Below, one piece after another: positions 20,599 to 28,054 of a stretch of DNA of 28,054 nucleotides. Below the pieces are notes generated by a model that saw only the letters and a program-made list of their open reading frames with translations, did not search any database and had not been told where the DNA came from. Source of the stretch: an uncultured Bacilli bacterium (GTDB taxonomy: Bacteria > Bacillota_I > Bacilli_A > RF39 > UBA660); assembly GCA_947629285.1 (NCBI GenBank), contig CANRDA010000001.1:1-28054 (forward strand), written 5' to 3'. Both the position numbers and the translations under genes were made by a program. Numbering within the stretch: position 1 is the first letter of the stretch; every line of letters begins with the position of its first letter.

Positions 20599-22875
20599 CT
20601 AATTACTTTTAATTTTATCATTTACTTCTTTTATTGTTTGATATATTTCGTTGATAAATGGACTTCTATTTTTTGGATTATTATTAACTAGAAGAAACAC
20701 ATTATTTTTAGTTCTAGTAAGGGCTACATAAAATAATCTTCTCTCTTCTGCAAATTCAATAGGTTCATCTAAAGTAACAGGTTTAAAGAGTTTAATAAAC
20801 CAATACGGTGTTCTATTAGATGGGAATGTATTATCTAATCCTATTAAAATAACCTCATCACTAGTTAATCCTTTTGATTTATGCATAGTCATACCATCTA
20901 TGTCCAAATCTTTATATCCTACAAATTTTATCTTAGTATTAACTCCGTTTTTTAAATCTTTATCCATAAAACATTTGTTAATTAATCTATTTTTACGGGC
21001 TAAAATCATTATTTTATGATTAGGCTTATGTTTATGTATTTGTAAAATTAATTTTTTTAATACTTGATATTCTAATCCATCGTCAAATGGTACAAATTTT
21101 ATTGGACTTTTAATACTTTTACTTGATACTAAATCTTTTTTTATTTGTTTATTATTTTTCATAATAAACTCTCCAGAATAATTTATTAACTCTTGACTAT
21201 TTCTATAAGTTCTATTTATTTTAAATAATTTTGCTCCATTAAAATACTTTTGAAAGTTGTAGATATATTGTATTTTTGAACCCGCAAAAGCAAATATTGA
21301 CTGCCAGTCATCCCCTACTGCAACAACTTTAGCCCCATTAATATTTGAAATACTTTTTGTAAGTTCATATCTATCCTGTGAGATATCTTGATATTCGTCT
21401 ATTATTATATATTTAAAATTTAGAGTACCGTTTGAATTTACAGTATTTATATATTTATTAGCATAATAAATCATATCACTGAAATCAAAACCGTATTCAT
21501 TTGTACCAAATATACTATTTTGATAATATTTATAAAAATAATTAATGTATTTAAATTGAATCTTTTTATTTTCTTTATCTTCTATACTTAATGTATTAAT
21601 ATACGAATTAACGATATCTTTATATTCATATCTATTTTGATAAGATTTAATTGCATCTATACAATCGTATAATTGATTTTTAAATTTTTTTATAGGAGTT
21701 AATTGATTACTACCAAGTAAAGCATAAAATATTTCTTCGTTGCTTTTTGGCCTTAAAGTAAATCCCATTTTTAATAATTCAGTTTTTAATTTTTTTAATA
21801 TACTTTCATTTCTATCGTAATCTAAAGCTATGAATTTTGTATGGTTTCTTTTATGATAATCTTCTTTAATTTTTCTTATTTTATCATATCTATTGAGTGT
21901 TGATTTATTGTAATTAGATAATCCAAAATACTCTATATATACTTTATCTCCAGCAAGTTCTAAAGTAAAATCTGGTTTATATACTCTATTATCGTTCATT
22001 AATTCCTTATATACATGTTCGTATGAATACTCAATATTATTACAAAATAAGAAATTGGCAATAATGGCTTCACCTTTAGATTTCATAAACTCATTTTTAA
22101 TTGATATAGGTATTTCATTATTTAATCTATTATTTATTCTATCATATATCTCTTTACGTAAGTCTTTTACTTCCTTTAGTTTGCACTTTTTATAATAGTT
22201 AAAATATCTATCATATGTACTAAAATACTTATAATTTTCTATGAAATGTTTCCCTATAACATTTTCAGGTGAATCTTCAGTATTAAAGCACTCTATAATT
22301 TCTTTTACTTTTTCTTTATATGGAAATATGTTTTCCTTAAAATACTTTAAAAATATTTCATCTCTTTTATTATCATCAACTACATTACATTTATTATTTT
22401 TAAATATCTCTCTTATATACATCATACCAAGAGAGTGAAATGTAGTTACCTTAGCAGGAATACCAAAATCAAGTGTAATTCTTTTTTCTAATTCTTCTGT
22501 TGCTTTTTTAGTATAACTCATTACAAGTATTTTAGAAGGGTCAACTTTTTTAATATCTACTAAATATTTTACTTTAGATGCCATTGTGGTTGTTTTTCCT
22601 GTTCCAGCACCCGCAATTATTAATGAGTAATCTTCATCAGCTAAAATTGCTTTAATTTGATCCTTGTCAAGTTTAATATTGGGATCTATTCCATTATACA
22701 TAGAATCAAAATAATCTTTATAACGTATATATTCTCTTTCAAGTACTCTACTATTATACCTTTCAATATCAAAGTCTTCAGGAATTAGTTCATTATAACT
22801 TATTTTAATACTATTAAAAAGAGTTAATGGTATATACTCATTATTATTTAATTTACTTAAAAACTCCTCTTTCAT
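20599..22875 (-). CDS. UvrD/Rep-superfamily helicase, HelD-like, with inserted nuclease-like domain
   Basis: The 758-residue superfamily-1 helicase has Walker A AGAGTGKT (residues 88-95), Walker B IIIDEYQDIS, the VVAVGDDWQSIF motif, TMHKSKGLTSDEVILIGL and ALTRTKNNVFLL near the end. Between motif blocks, at about 265-320, sits a segment with KGEAIIANFLF, YKPDFTLE (Asp302) and VYIEYFG (Glu315), the pattern of PD-(D/E)XK-type folds also present in helicase IV relatives. This suggests HelD-type function in DNA repair. The start at 22875 is preceded by AGGTGG; an in-frame ATG nine codons earlier has none. Confidence 0.88.
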   Translation of the reverse strand: MKEEFLSKLNNNEYIPLTLFNSIKISYNELIPEDFDIERYNSRVLEREYIRYKDYFDSMYNGIDPNIKLDKDQIKAILADEDYSLIIAGAGTGKTTTMASKVKYLVDIKKVDPSKILVMSYTKKATEELEKRITLDFGIPAKVTTFHSLGMMYIREIFKNNKCNVVDDNKRDEIFLKYFKENIFPYKEKVKEIIECFNTEDSPENVIGKHFIENYKYFSTYDRYFNYYKKCKLKEVKDLRKEIYDRINNRLNNEIPISIKNEFMKSKGEAIIANFLFCNNIEYSYEHVYKELMNDNRVYKPDFTLELAGDKVYIEYFGLSNYNKSTLNRYDKIRKIKEDYHKRNHTKFIALDYDRNESILKKLKTELLKMGFTLRPKSNEEIFYALLGSNQLTPIKKFKNQLYDCIDAIKSYQNRYEYKDIVNSYINTLSIEDKENKKIQFKYINYFYKYYQNSIFGTNEYGFDFSDMIYYANKYINTVNSNGTLNFKYIIIDEYQDISQDRYELTKSISNINGAKVVAVGDDWQSIFAFAGSKIQYIYNFQKYFNGAKLFKINRTYRNSQELINYSGEFIMKNNKQIKKDLVSSKSIKSPIKFVPFDDGLEYQVLKKLILQIHKHKPNHKIMILARKNRLINKCFMDKDLKNGVNTKIKFVGYKDLDIDGMTMHKSKGLTSDEVILIGLDNTFPSNRTPYWFIKLFKPVTLDEPIEFAEERRLFYVALTRTKNNVFLLVNNNPKNRSPFINEIYQTIKEVNDKIKSN

Positions 22876-22905
22876 TCTTCCACCTATTATAGTATAGCAC
22901 ATTCC

Positions 22906-23712
22906 TTAATTTTTTTCTATAAATTTACAGTGTCTACATAATTCTTCACATTTTATATTGTTTTTAAAGTTATTAATCATATCATTTACTCTTTTACTAT
23001 TTAATATTTCATCTAAATTTGTATTATATATATTTCCTAGATTTATAACTCCCCTACTATCAAGACAACAAGGAACTATAGTACCATCTACAAGTATACC
23101 TATATGATCTATTAATCCATAACAAGTTCCATTTGAATCAAAGGTTGAGTTATTTAAATCAGGCCATATAAATTCATGAAAGTTATTTATAAATAAGTAA
23201 TCGTTTATTTTAAAATTTTCTACGTCATAAGGTATACAAGTGTTATATCTATTATTTATATAATCTATTATATCTTTATTGTATCTGCTTTTAACCCATA
23301 ATCTTAAAGAAATATAAGTATTATTTTTAATTAATGTATCTATACTATCAAATATATTATTCAAATAATCATTTAAACTCATTTTATATTTTAAATCGAA
23401 ACTATGAAGTGATATATTTAACTGCCTTATATTTTTATTATATTTAATTTTATCTATCAAATATCCATTTGTCGTAATATTGATATTAAAATCACGACTT
23501 GCAATATTAATTAATTCATTTATCTTTGGATGAAGTAATGGTTCACCAAGTACATGAAAATATAAATAATTAGTATATGGCTTAACTTTACTTAATAATT
23601 TCTTAAATTCAGAAATGCTTATGTATTTTATTTTTCTTGAATTTTTAATACAAAAATCACAAGATAAGTTACAAGCATTAGTTATTTCTACATAAATCTT
23701 TTTAAATCTCAT
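22906..23712 (-). CDS. Radical SAM protein with SPASM-like C-terminus
   Basis: The 268-residue protein binds a 4Fe-4S cluster through Cys14, Cys18 and Cys21 (NACNLSCDFC). It continues with the GEP motif (FHVLGEPLLHP) and TTNGYLI. The C-terminal part has a SPASM-like Cys set: IVPCCLDSRGVINLGNI, later CEELCRHC. Such enzymes modify peptides or cofactors. No peptide substrate gene is visible next to it, so the substrate is unknown. ATG 23712 is preferred over an in-frame GTG three codons earlier. Confidence 0.85.
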   Translation of the reverse strand: MRFKKIYVEITNACNLSCDFCIKNSRKIKYISISEFKKLLSKVKPYTNYLYFHVLGEPLLHPKINELINIASRDFNINITTNGYLIDKIKYNKNIRQLNISLHSFDLKYKMSLNDYLNNIFDSIDTLIKNNTYISLRLWVKSRYNKDIIDYINNRYNTCIPYDVENFKINDYLFINNFHEFIWPDLNNSTFDSNGTCYGLIDHIGILVDGTIVPCCLDSRGVINLGNIYNTNLDEILNSKRVNDMINNFKNNIKCEELCRHCKFIEKN

Positions 23713-23754
23713 AAATATCACATAAAGATTATAACATAAAAAACTAGAGTTTAT

Positions 23755-24744
23755 CTAGTTTTCTGCTTCTTCTAACATATTTGTAATTAATATTCCATAA
23801 CCTCTATGAGGATCTTCGACAACTACATGTGTAACCGCACCAACTATAAAATTATCTTGTATTATTGGACTACCACTCATTCCTTGAACTATTCCATTAG
23901 TTTTTTTAAGTAACTTTTCATCAGTTATTTCAAACTGAATATTTTTTAATTTATCCTTAGTCTCTGCTACATTTGTAATTTTAATAGAAAACTCTTCTAC
24001 ATATGTACCATTAAGTACAGTAAGTATTTTAGCATCTCCTAATTTTACATCATTGATAGTTGCAACATCATAAATTTTAGAGTTGTTTATTTCACTAGTG
24101 TATTCACCGAAAATACCTTTATTTGTATTTTCAAATACTTCTCCAGTTACTTTATCACTATAAAGAATAGCATTCTTCTCACCTGGTTTACCTTTATCAC
24201 TTCTAACTATTCCAGTTATTTTAGAGTCAAATATAGTTCCATCTTTTATATCTATAATTTCTCCAGTATTAACGTCAGTTATCTCATGACCTAATACTCC
24301 AAATAGTTTTGTATTTGGGTCTATAAATGTAAGAGTTCCTACTCCTGAGATGGAATCTTTAACATATAATCCAGTTTTAAGTATACCGTTATCTTCATAT
24401 AAATCGAGTGTAGTGTTTTTTAACTTATCATCTCTTATAAATGACACTTTGATACTATTACAGTTACAATTAGTTATTATATTTGCCATTTCTTCAACAG
24501 TATAGACATCTTTATTATTTATTTGGTTTATTATATCACCAGTTTTAAGTCCTGCTTCTATAAGTGAATTATGACCTTTAATTTCATATGAGCCTACTAT
24601 TAGTATTCCATCAGTATTAAGTTTAATACCAACGGTCTCGCCACCAGCAATTATTTTATCTGAATAGGCTAAAAGAGATTGCGGAATAATAAAGAGTGTT
24701 AGAAGAAAAAGTAGAGTTTGGTTTTTTAATTTTTTAAAAAACAT
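23755..24744 (-). CDS. spoIVB: SpoIVB-type serine peptidase
   Basis: The 329-residue secreted protease of family S55 has a signal or anchor segment (residues 8-26, LLFLLTLFIIPQSLLA), a PDZ domain (about 30-120, ending near NTTLDLYED) and the SpoIVB peptidase domain with His153 in GVLGHEI and Ser290 in QGMSGSPI. SpoIVB is made in the forespore and triggers sigma-K activation by cutting SpoIVFA. Its presence is good evidence for sporulation ancestry. AAAGGAG precedes the ATG. Confidence 0.95.
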   Translation of the reverse strand: MFFKKLKNQTLLFLLTLFIIPQSLLAYSDKIIAGGETVGIKLNTDGILIVGSYEIKGHNSLIEAGLKTGDIINQINNKDVYTVEEMANIITNCNCNSIKVSFIRDDKLKNTTLDLYEDNGILKTGLYVKDSISGVGTLTFIDPNTKLFGVLGHEITDVNTGEIIDIKDGTIFDSKITGIVRSDKGKPGEKNAILYSDKVTGEVFENTNKGIFGEYTSEINNSKIYDVATINDVKLGDAKILTVLNGTYVEEFSIKITNVAETKDKLKNIQFEITDEKLLKKTNGIVQGMSGSPIIQDNFIVGAVTHVVVEDPHRGYGILITNMLEEAEN

Positions 24745-24807
24745 AAAAACAACTCCTTTTTAGACTACCATTTATATTATGAAAAACTTTAATTAAAATA
24801 TAAATGC

Positions 24808-24831
24808 AAAAAAATACCAAAAAGGTATTTT
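24808..24831 (-). terminator. Terminator after the Panacea-domain gene
   Basis: AAAATACC (24811-24818) and GGTATTTT (24824-24831) form an 8-bp stem. On the minus strand it is followed by T's. The hairpin is almost the same as the one at 26001-26017. Confidence 0.75.
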
Positions 24832-25789
24832 AAATATCTAAATCAAAAGCATAATCATAACTTATATTATTAAAATATTTTGTATCAGTAAAAGCTTTTT
24901 CTTTATGTGAATATTTAACTATATCACTAGAATTATAATTTTGAAAGAATTTTTTAACCTTACATATTGTATTATATTCTTCTTCTGAAAAAATTTTTTT
25001 ATTTAGTTTTGCTTTTTTCTCAATAAAATGGCTTTCAAAATCATTTTTAAATTCGACATCATAATTAATTAAATCCTTAAGTGAACATTTAAATATTATT
25101 TCTTCATAATTGTTTGGTACTGGTCCATAATTAAGTTTTGCATATTCAAGACCAGTTATAGAAGCACCCGTATTTTTATAATTAATAAAGTCTGCATAAA
25201 ACATTTCTTTTAATAATTTAGTTTTTAGTACTTTTGATTCAGCAAAACAAAGAATCATATTATATACTTTATCCATATTTAGTTTAGTATATCCGTTATA
25301 TTTTGAAGGAGTAAATTTTTCATCGTTAAATAAAATTGTATCGTAATCTAGTCTATCTTTTATTTTATTATACTCTATATCTGTAAACTTATCTTTATTA
25401 GATTCTATAAGTGTATATATAACTTCTGGCTTGTTAATTAAACTTCTAAGTATTATAAGGTAATTATCGTTAGGAATAGAATTACCATTTTCATATGAAA
25501 CCAAAGTTTTTTTCGCACAGCCTATTATTTTAGAAAAAAGGTCTTGTGACAAATTATATTTTTTTCTAAGTTCAATAATACTTTCTTTAGATACACCATA
25601 TTTTTTATTATATATATCTATTGCTTTTTTAGATGCTATATTATCTAGTTTAGAATCATATACTAAATTATTACAATTTTTACAAAATCTTCTTTTAGAT
25701 ATAAATTCTATTTTTTTACCTTTAATAACGTATTCGTGGGTGTGTTCTTTTATATAAGTATCTGTACAGTTACAAATATCACATTTCAT
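24830..25789 (-). CDS. MqsA-like antitoxin fused to a Panacea (SocA/DUF4065) domain
   Basis: The 319-residue protein has an N-terminal zinc ribbon (Cys3, Cys6, Cys36, Cys39: CDIC and CKNC) and an Xre-type helix-turn-helix (about 68-110, with KKYNLSQDLFSKIIGCAKKT and SYENGNSIP). The C-terminal part (about 165-300) has the DUF4065/Panacea pattern (KLLKEMFYADF, GLEYAKLNYGPVPNNYEEII). Panacea domains neutralise unrelated toxins (established knowledge). AGGTGAG lies before the ATG. Upstream are a promoter, an operator-like palindrome and the remains of a small gene that could have been the toxin. Confidence 0.85.
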   Translation of the reverse strand: MKCDICNCTDTYIKEHTHEYVIKGKKIEFISKRRFCKNCNNLVYDSKLDNIASKKAIDIYNKKYGVSKESIIELRKKYNLSQDLFSKIIGCAKKTLVSYENGNSIPNDNYLIILRSLINKPEVIYTLIESNKDKFTDIEYNKIKDRLDYDTILFNDEKFTPSKYNGYTKLNMDKVYNMILCFAESKVLKTKLLKEMFYADFINYKNTGASITGLEYAKLNYGPVPNNYEEIIFKCSLKDLINYDVEFKNDFESHFIEKKAKLNKKIFSEEEYNTICKVKKFFQNYNSSDIVKYSHKEKAFTDTKYFNNISYDYAFDLDI

Positions 25790-25803
25790 AGTCTCACCTC
25801 ATT

Positions 25804-25925
25804 TTAATTATCTTTGTGAAAAGATAAACAAACTACCTCTTCATCATTATTTTTCTCTATTTTTAACTTAATATATGTATTAATTCTTTCATTCTTAAAA
25901 GTTGTTTTAATTGTGTTCCATTCAT
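25804..25925 (-). pseudogene. Small frame-broken gene upstream of the antitoxin, possibly a toxin remnant
   Basis: An ATG at 25923-25925 with GGAGGTG five bases upstream reads 20 codons only (MNGTQLKQLLRMKELIHILS). The neighbouring frame looks coding and runs to TAA at 25804-25806: WNTIKTTFKNERINTY, then IKLKIEKNNDEEVVCLSFHK. One extra base after the ATG would join them into a 41-residue protein. The end (strand, acidic turn, then VVCLSFHKDN) resembles the C-terminus of MqsR/RelE-type toxins, from memory, and would be much too short for a whole toxin. It could also be a genuine short leader peptide. Confidence 0.4.
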
Positions 25926-25965
25926 AGATGCACCTCCAGTTTTGACCTTATATCCTCCAAATGCA

Positions 25966-25994
25966 ATGGTAACATATGTAACCAATATTGTCAA
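25966..25994 (-). promoter_or_regulatory. Promoter and operator-like palindrome of the antitoxin locus
   Basis: On the minus strand TTGACA (plus 25989-25994) and TACCAT (plus 25966-25971) are 17 bp apart, with TG one base before the -10. GGTAACATATGTAACC (25968-25983) is palindromic except at two positions and covers the -10 and most of the spacer, as expected for an autoregulating antitoxin. Confidence 0.75.
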
Positions 25995-26017
25995 GAAAAA
26001 AATACCAAAAAGGTATT
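25994..26017 (-). terminator. Terminator of the nusB-xseA-xseB operon
   Basis: AATACC (26001-26006) and GGTATT (26012-26017) pair around five A's. On the minus strand a T run follows (plus 25995-26000). It overlaps the xseB stop. Confidence 0.75.
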
Positions 26018-26240
26018 ATTCAACTTCAAAATTTTCTAAAGTACCGTTTTCAGTAACTATCTTATTTACTTGTTCTTCTACATTTTTAAGTTTTTCATCA
26101 CATTCTTTTACAAGTTTCATGGCACTTGTATACTTTTCTATTGATGAATCTAAATCTATCTCACCAGATTCAAGTTCATTTACAATAGTTTCTAATTCTT
26201 TTAATTTCTCTTCAAATGTTTTTTCTTTTTCTTTAGTCAT
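26016..26240 (-). CDS. xseB: Exodeoxyribonuclease VII small subunit
   Basis: The 74-residue helical protein has the family text FEEKLKELETIVNELESGEI, DLDSSIEKYTSAMKLVKECD and a C-terminal coiled segment. Several copies bind one XseA to form the ssDNA-specific exonuclease. GGAGAAT precedes the ATG, which overlaps the xseA end by 8 bp. Confidence 0.95.
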   Translation of the reverse strand: MTKEKEKTFEEKLKELETIVNELESGEIDLDSSIEKYTSAMKLVKECDEKLKNVEEQVNKIVTENGTLENFEVE

Positions 26241-27510
26241 TTTTATTCTCCTTTACACTTTTAACCGTAGTGTTAATCTCACCATCATATAGTTTTATAA
26301 GTAGTGTATCTCCCGTGTTAACACTCTTAATTTCTTTTAAAACTTTATCATCTTTATAAGTTAGAGAGTATCCTCTTTTTAATACTCCAAGTGGATTAAT
26401 TAGTTCTAACTTTTCTATTAAACTATCTAGTTTAGTCATCTTTTCTTTATAAAGTAATGTTGGATTATTTAAAATAAAACTTTTTTTAACTATTTCAAGT
26501 TTATGAAGTGAATTATCATATTTTTTAAGTAAAGTTTTATTCAAATTATCTAGTAACATATCAAGTTTTTGTTTTTTATTTTCATACATTATAAGTGGAT
26601 TTTTTAATGCATATGAACCTTTAATAGAATCTAGTAATAATTTTTGATAGTTAACTTTTTTGTTTATTGCTTCATTTAATCTAATTTTTAAATTACTTAT
26701 AAGACTTATTAAATCACTCATATTAGGTACAGCCATCTCTGCTGCTCCTGTTGGAGTTGGTGCGCGCATATCTGCAACATAATCTGCTATTGTGAAGTCT
26801 ATTTCGTGTCCTACTGCACTAATAACAGGTATATTACACTCGAATATAGCACGAGCTACTATCTCTTCGTTAAATGGCCATAAATCTTCAATAGAGCCAC
26901 CACCTCTACCTACTATTAATACATCCAAATCGTAACTTTCTGCAAGTTTAATATTCTTTACTATATCTTCTTTAGCACTCTCTCCTTGCACTAATGATGG
27001 AAAAAGTATTACTTCACATATAGGAAATCTCCTTTTAATAGTAGACATTATATCTTTAATAGCAGCACCCGTTGGAGCTGTTACAACTCCTACCCTACTT
27101 GGTATTTTAGGTATTTGTTTTTTATATTTAGTATCAAACAATCCTTCTTTAGATAATTTTTTCTTTAACTCTTCAAATGCTATATAAAGGTTACCTATAC
27201 CATCTTCAAGCATTTCATCTACATATATTTGATATCCACCTGTTGCCTCATAAACACTAATTCTACCTGTTACAAGTACTTTAGAGCCATCTATTGGCTT
27301 AAATAGTAATTTTTTAGCACTACTAGAAAACATAATAGCGTTTATCTTACTAGTTTCATCTTTAAGTGAGAAATATATATGTCCTGTGGTGTGGTACTTT
27401 ATATTTGATATTTCACCTTTTAAAAAAACTACTCTAAGGTTATCATCACTATCGAACTTTGCCTTTAAATATCTAGTAATCGCACTAACACTTAAATACT
27501 TATTATCCAT
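26233..27510 (-). CDS. xseA: Exodeoxyribonuclease VII large subunit
   Basis: The 425-residue catalytic subunit has an N-terminal OB fold (about 1-100, with FLKGEISNIKYHTTGHIYFS and VLVTGRISVYEATGGYQIYV). The core motifs are PSRVGVVTAPTGAAIKDI, VLIVGRGGGSIEDLWPFNEE, ISAVGHEIDFTIADYVADMR and APTPTGAAE. A long helical C-terminal part binds XseB. It degrades ssDNA in repair. It overlaps nusB by 8 bp. Confidence 0.98.
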   Translation of the reverse strand: MDNKYLSVSAITRYLKAKFDSDDNLRVVFLKGEISNIKYHTTGHIYFSLKDETSKINAIMFSSSAKKLLFKPIDGSKVLVTGRISVYEATGGYQIYVDEMLEDGIGNLYIAFEELKKKLSKEGLFDTKYKKQIPKIPSRVGVVTAPTGAAIKDIMSTIKRRFPICEVILFPSLVQGESAKEDIVKNIKLAESYDLDVLIVGRGGGSIEDLWPFNEEIVARAIFECNIPVISAVGHEIDFTIADYVADMRAPTPTGAAEMAVPNMSDLISLISNLKIRLNEAINKKVNYQKLLLDSIKGSYALKNPLIMYENKKQKLDMLLDNLNKTLLKKYDNSLHKLEIVKKSFILNNPTLLYKEKMTKLDSLIEKLELINPLGVLKRGYSLTYKDDKVLKEIKSVNTGDTLLIKLYDGEINTTVKSVKENKND

Positions 27511-27919
27511 TGTTATCTACCTTACTGTGGTATACTTTATCTAGCACACCATTAATCATATTTTTAACATCATCATCACTATATAACTTTGCAAGTTCAA
27601 TTGCTTCATTTATTGCAACTATATCAGGAGTATTAGTGTATATCAACTCATATATACCCATTCTAAGTATGGATTGGTCTGTATTACCTAATCTATCAAT
27701 AGTCCATTTGTTTAAGTATTTATTTGCTATCTCATCTAATTCTTCTTTTTTTGTTACAACACCATAAACCATATCTTTAACAAATTCGTTATCTATTGGA
27801 TTAACTTCTTTTATTATGTTATCTACATTATATTCTATCTTATTAGAAGTATATACATTTATTTGATAAAGTATTGTCATTATATTTTTTCTAAGTTCTG
27901 AACGAGTTAATTGTTCCAT
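27503..27919 (-). CDS. nusB: Transcription antitermination factor NusB
   Basis: The 138-residue all-helical protein binds boxA RNA with NusE (S10) during rRNA synthesis. Typical text includes MEQLTRSELRKNIMTILYQI, LDRLGN-type NKWTIDRLGNTDQSILRMGI and TPDIVAINEAIELAKLYSDD, ending in GVLDKVYH. GGTGATGTT lies just before the ATG. It is the first gene of the xse operon; nusB next to xseA is common in Firmicutes. Confidence 0.95.
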   Translation of the reverse strand: MEQLTRSELRKNIMTILYQINVYTSNKIEYNVDNIIKEVNPIDNEFVKDMVYGVVTKKEELDEIANKYLNKWTIDRLGNTDQSILRMGIYELIYTNTPDIVAINEAIELAKLYSDDDVKNMINGVLDKVYHSKVDNNG

Positions 27920-28017
27920 AACATCACCACTAACTATTTTATCATAAATATTAAAAAAAATATATAAATTAATCTATATACAGTAAAAAAGAGTAAATTT
28001 TCTTCGCAATAAAAATT

Positions 28018-28047
28018 TGATATAATTACTACATAATAAAGGTGGTA
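28018..28047 (+). promoter_or_regulatory. Promoter and ribosome site of a gene beyond the right edge
   Basis: TGA plus TATAAT (28021-28026) is an extended -10 reading rightwards. AAAGGTGG at 28038-28045 is a good ribosome site. The ATG right after it is followed by TAG, so the real start must lie further on or be a non-ATG codon. No -35 is clear. Confidence 0.45.
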
Positions 28048-28054
28048 TGTAGTA

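Noticed and set aside
24808..26017. The two near-identical AATACC/GGTATT hairpins as ends of a mobile insert carrying the antitoxin
   Set aside because: Both act as minus-strand terminators of their own upstream genes, lie in the same orientation, and the similarity is limited to a short stem, so convergence or local copying is enough.
28038..28054. A gene starting at the ATG at 28049-28051
   Set aside because: The ATG after AAAGGTGG is followed at once by TAG; the true start must lie outside the window.

Overview
The window is a chromosomal segment of a very AT-rich, monoderm, spore-gene-carrying Firmicute. TGG is used for Trp and TGA as a stop, so the standard code applies. Shine-Dalgarno sites are either AGGAGG or the extended GGTGAT form. 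spoIVB and a spoIIM-type gene, nusB-xseA-xseB, mscL, deoB and rarA point to an uncultured gut-type member of the Bacilli (RF39-like clades are a reasonable guess; this is inference).

Layout. (1) 1-4240: housekeeping genes: rarA (partial, minus), a XerD-type recombinase, then the overlapping operon deoB / AlkD-like glycosylase / YfcE-like phosphodiesterase. (2) 4270-11045: a complete type II-A CRISPR-Cas locus: a tracrRNA on the minus strand, cas9, cas1, cas2, csn2, a leader ending in ATTTGAG, and an array of ten 36-bp repeats with nine 30-bp spacers. The cas9 start codon, fixed by a strong ribosome site at 4421, is out of frame with the rest of the gene because of a run of seven A's. (3) 11049-12078: a tiny membrane peptide, a ZIP-family metal transporter and a 41-residue Ser/Asn-rich peptide. 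(4) 12279-18127: an apparently intact 5.84-kb filamentous phage (inovirus) prophage with repressor, coat proteins, a secreted spike/adsorption protein, Zot-like assembly ATPase, hairpin-rich origin region and rolling-circle Rep. (5) 18463-28054: host genes, nearly all on the minus strand: a self-regulated HTH protein, a SpoIIM-like protein, mscL, a UvrD/HelD-type helicase, a radical SAM/SPASM protein, spoIVB, a Panacea-domain antitoxin with what looks like a broken toxin, and xseB-xseA-nusB.

The most interesting part is how the phage and the CRISPR locus meet. The prophage has no integrase and is bounded by Xer/dif-like sites, so it probably uses host XerC/XerD. Its control region carries a perfect 16-bp parS (ParB-binding) palindrome beside two repressor operators. 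Most strikingly, at 13038-13073 the phage carries a single 36-bp element matching the host CRISPR repeat at 28 of 36 positions. At two of the eight differences it follows the tracrRNA anti-repeat rather than the repeat, as expected of an RNA that must pair with tracrRNA. That makes it a candidate RNA anti-CRISPR (solitary repeat mimic), embedded in the reading frame of a small membrane protein. Together with the out-of-frame cas9 this suggests a phage-host accommodation that can be tested.

Limits: all family calls come from reading motifs and remembered family features; nothing was searched or computed. The two suspected frameshifts in host genes (4431-4437 and 25921-25922) and a possible third in the phage (about 13038) could be assembly errors.
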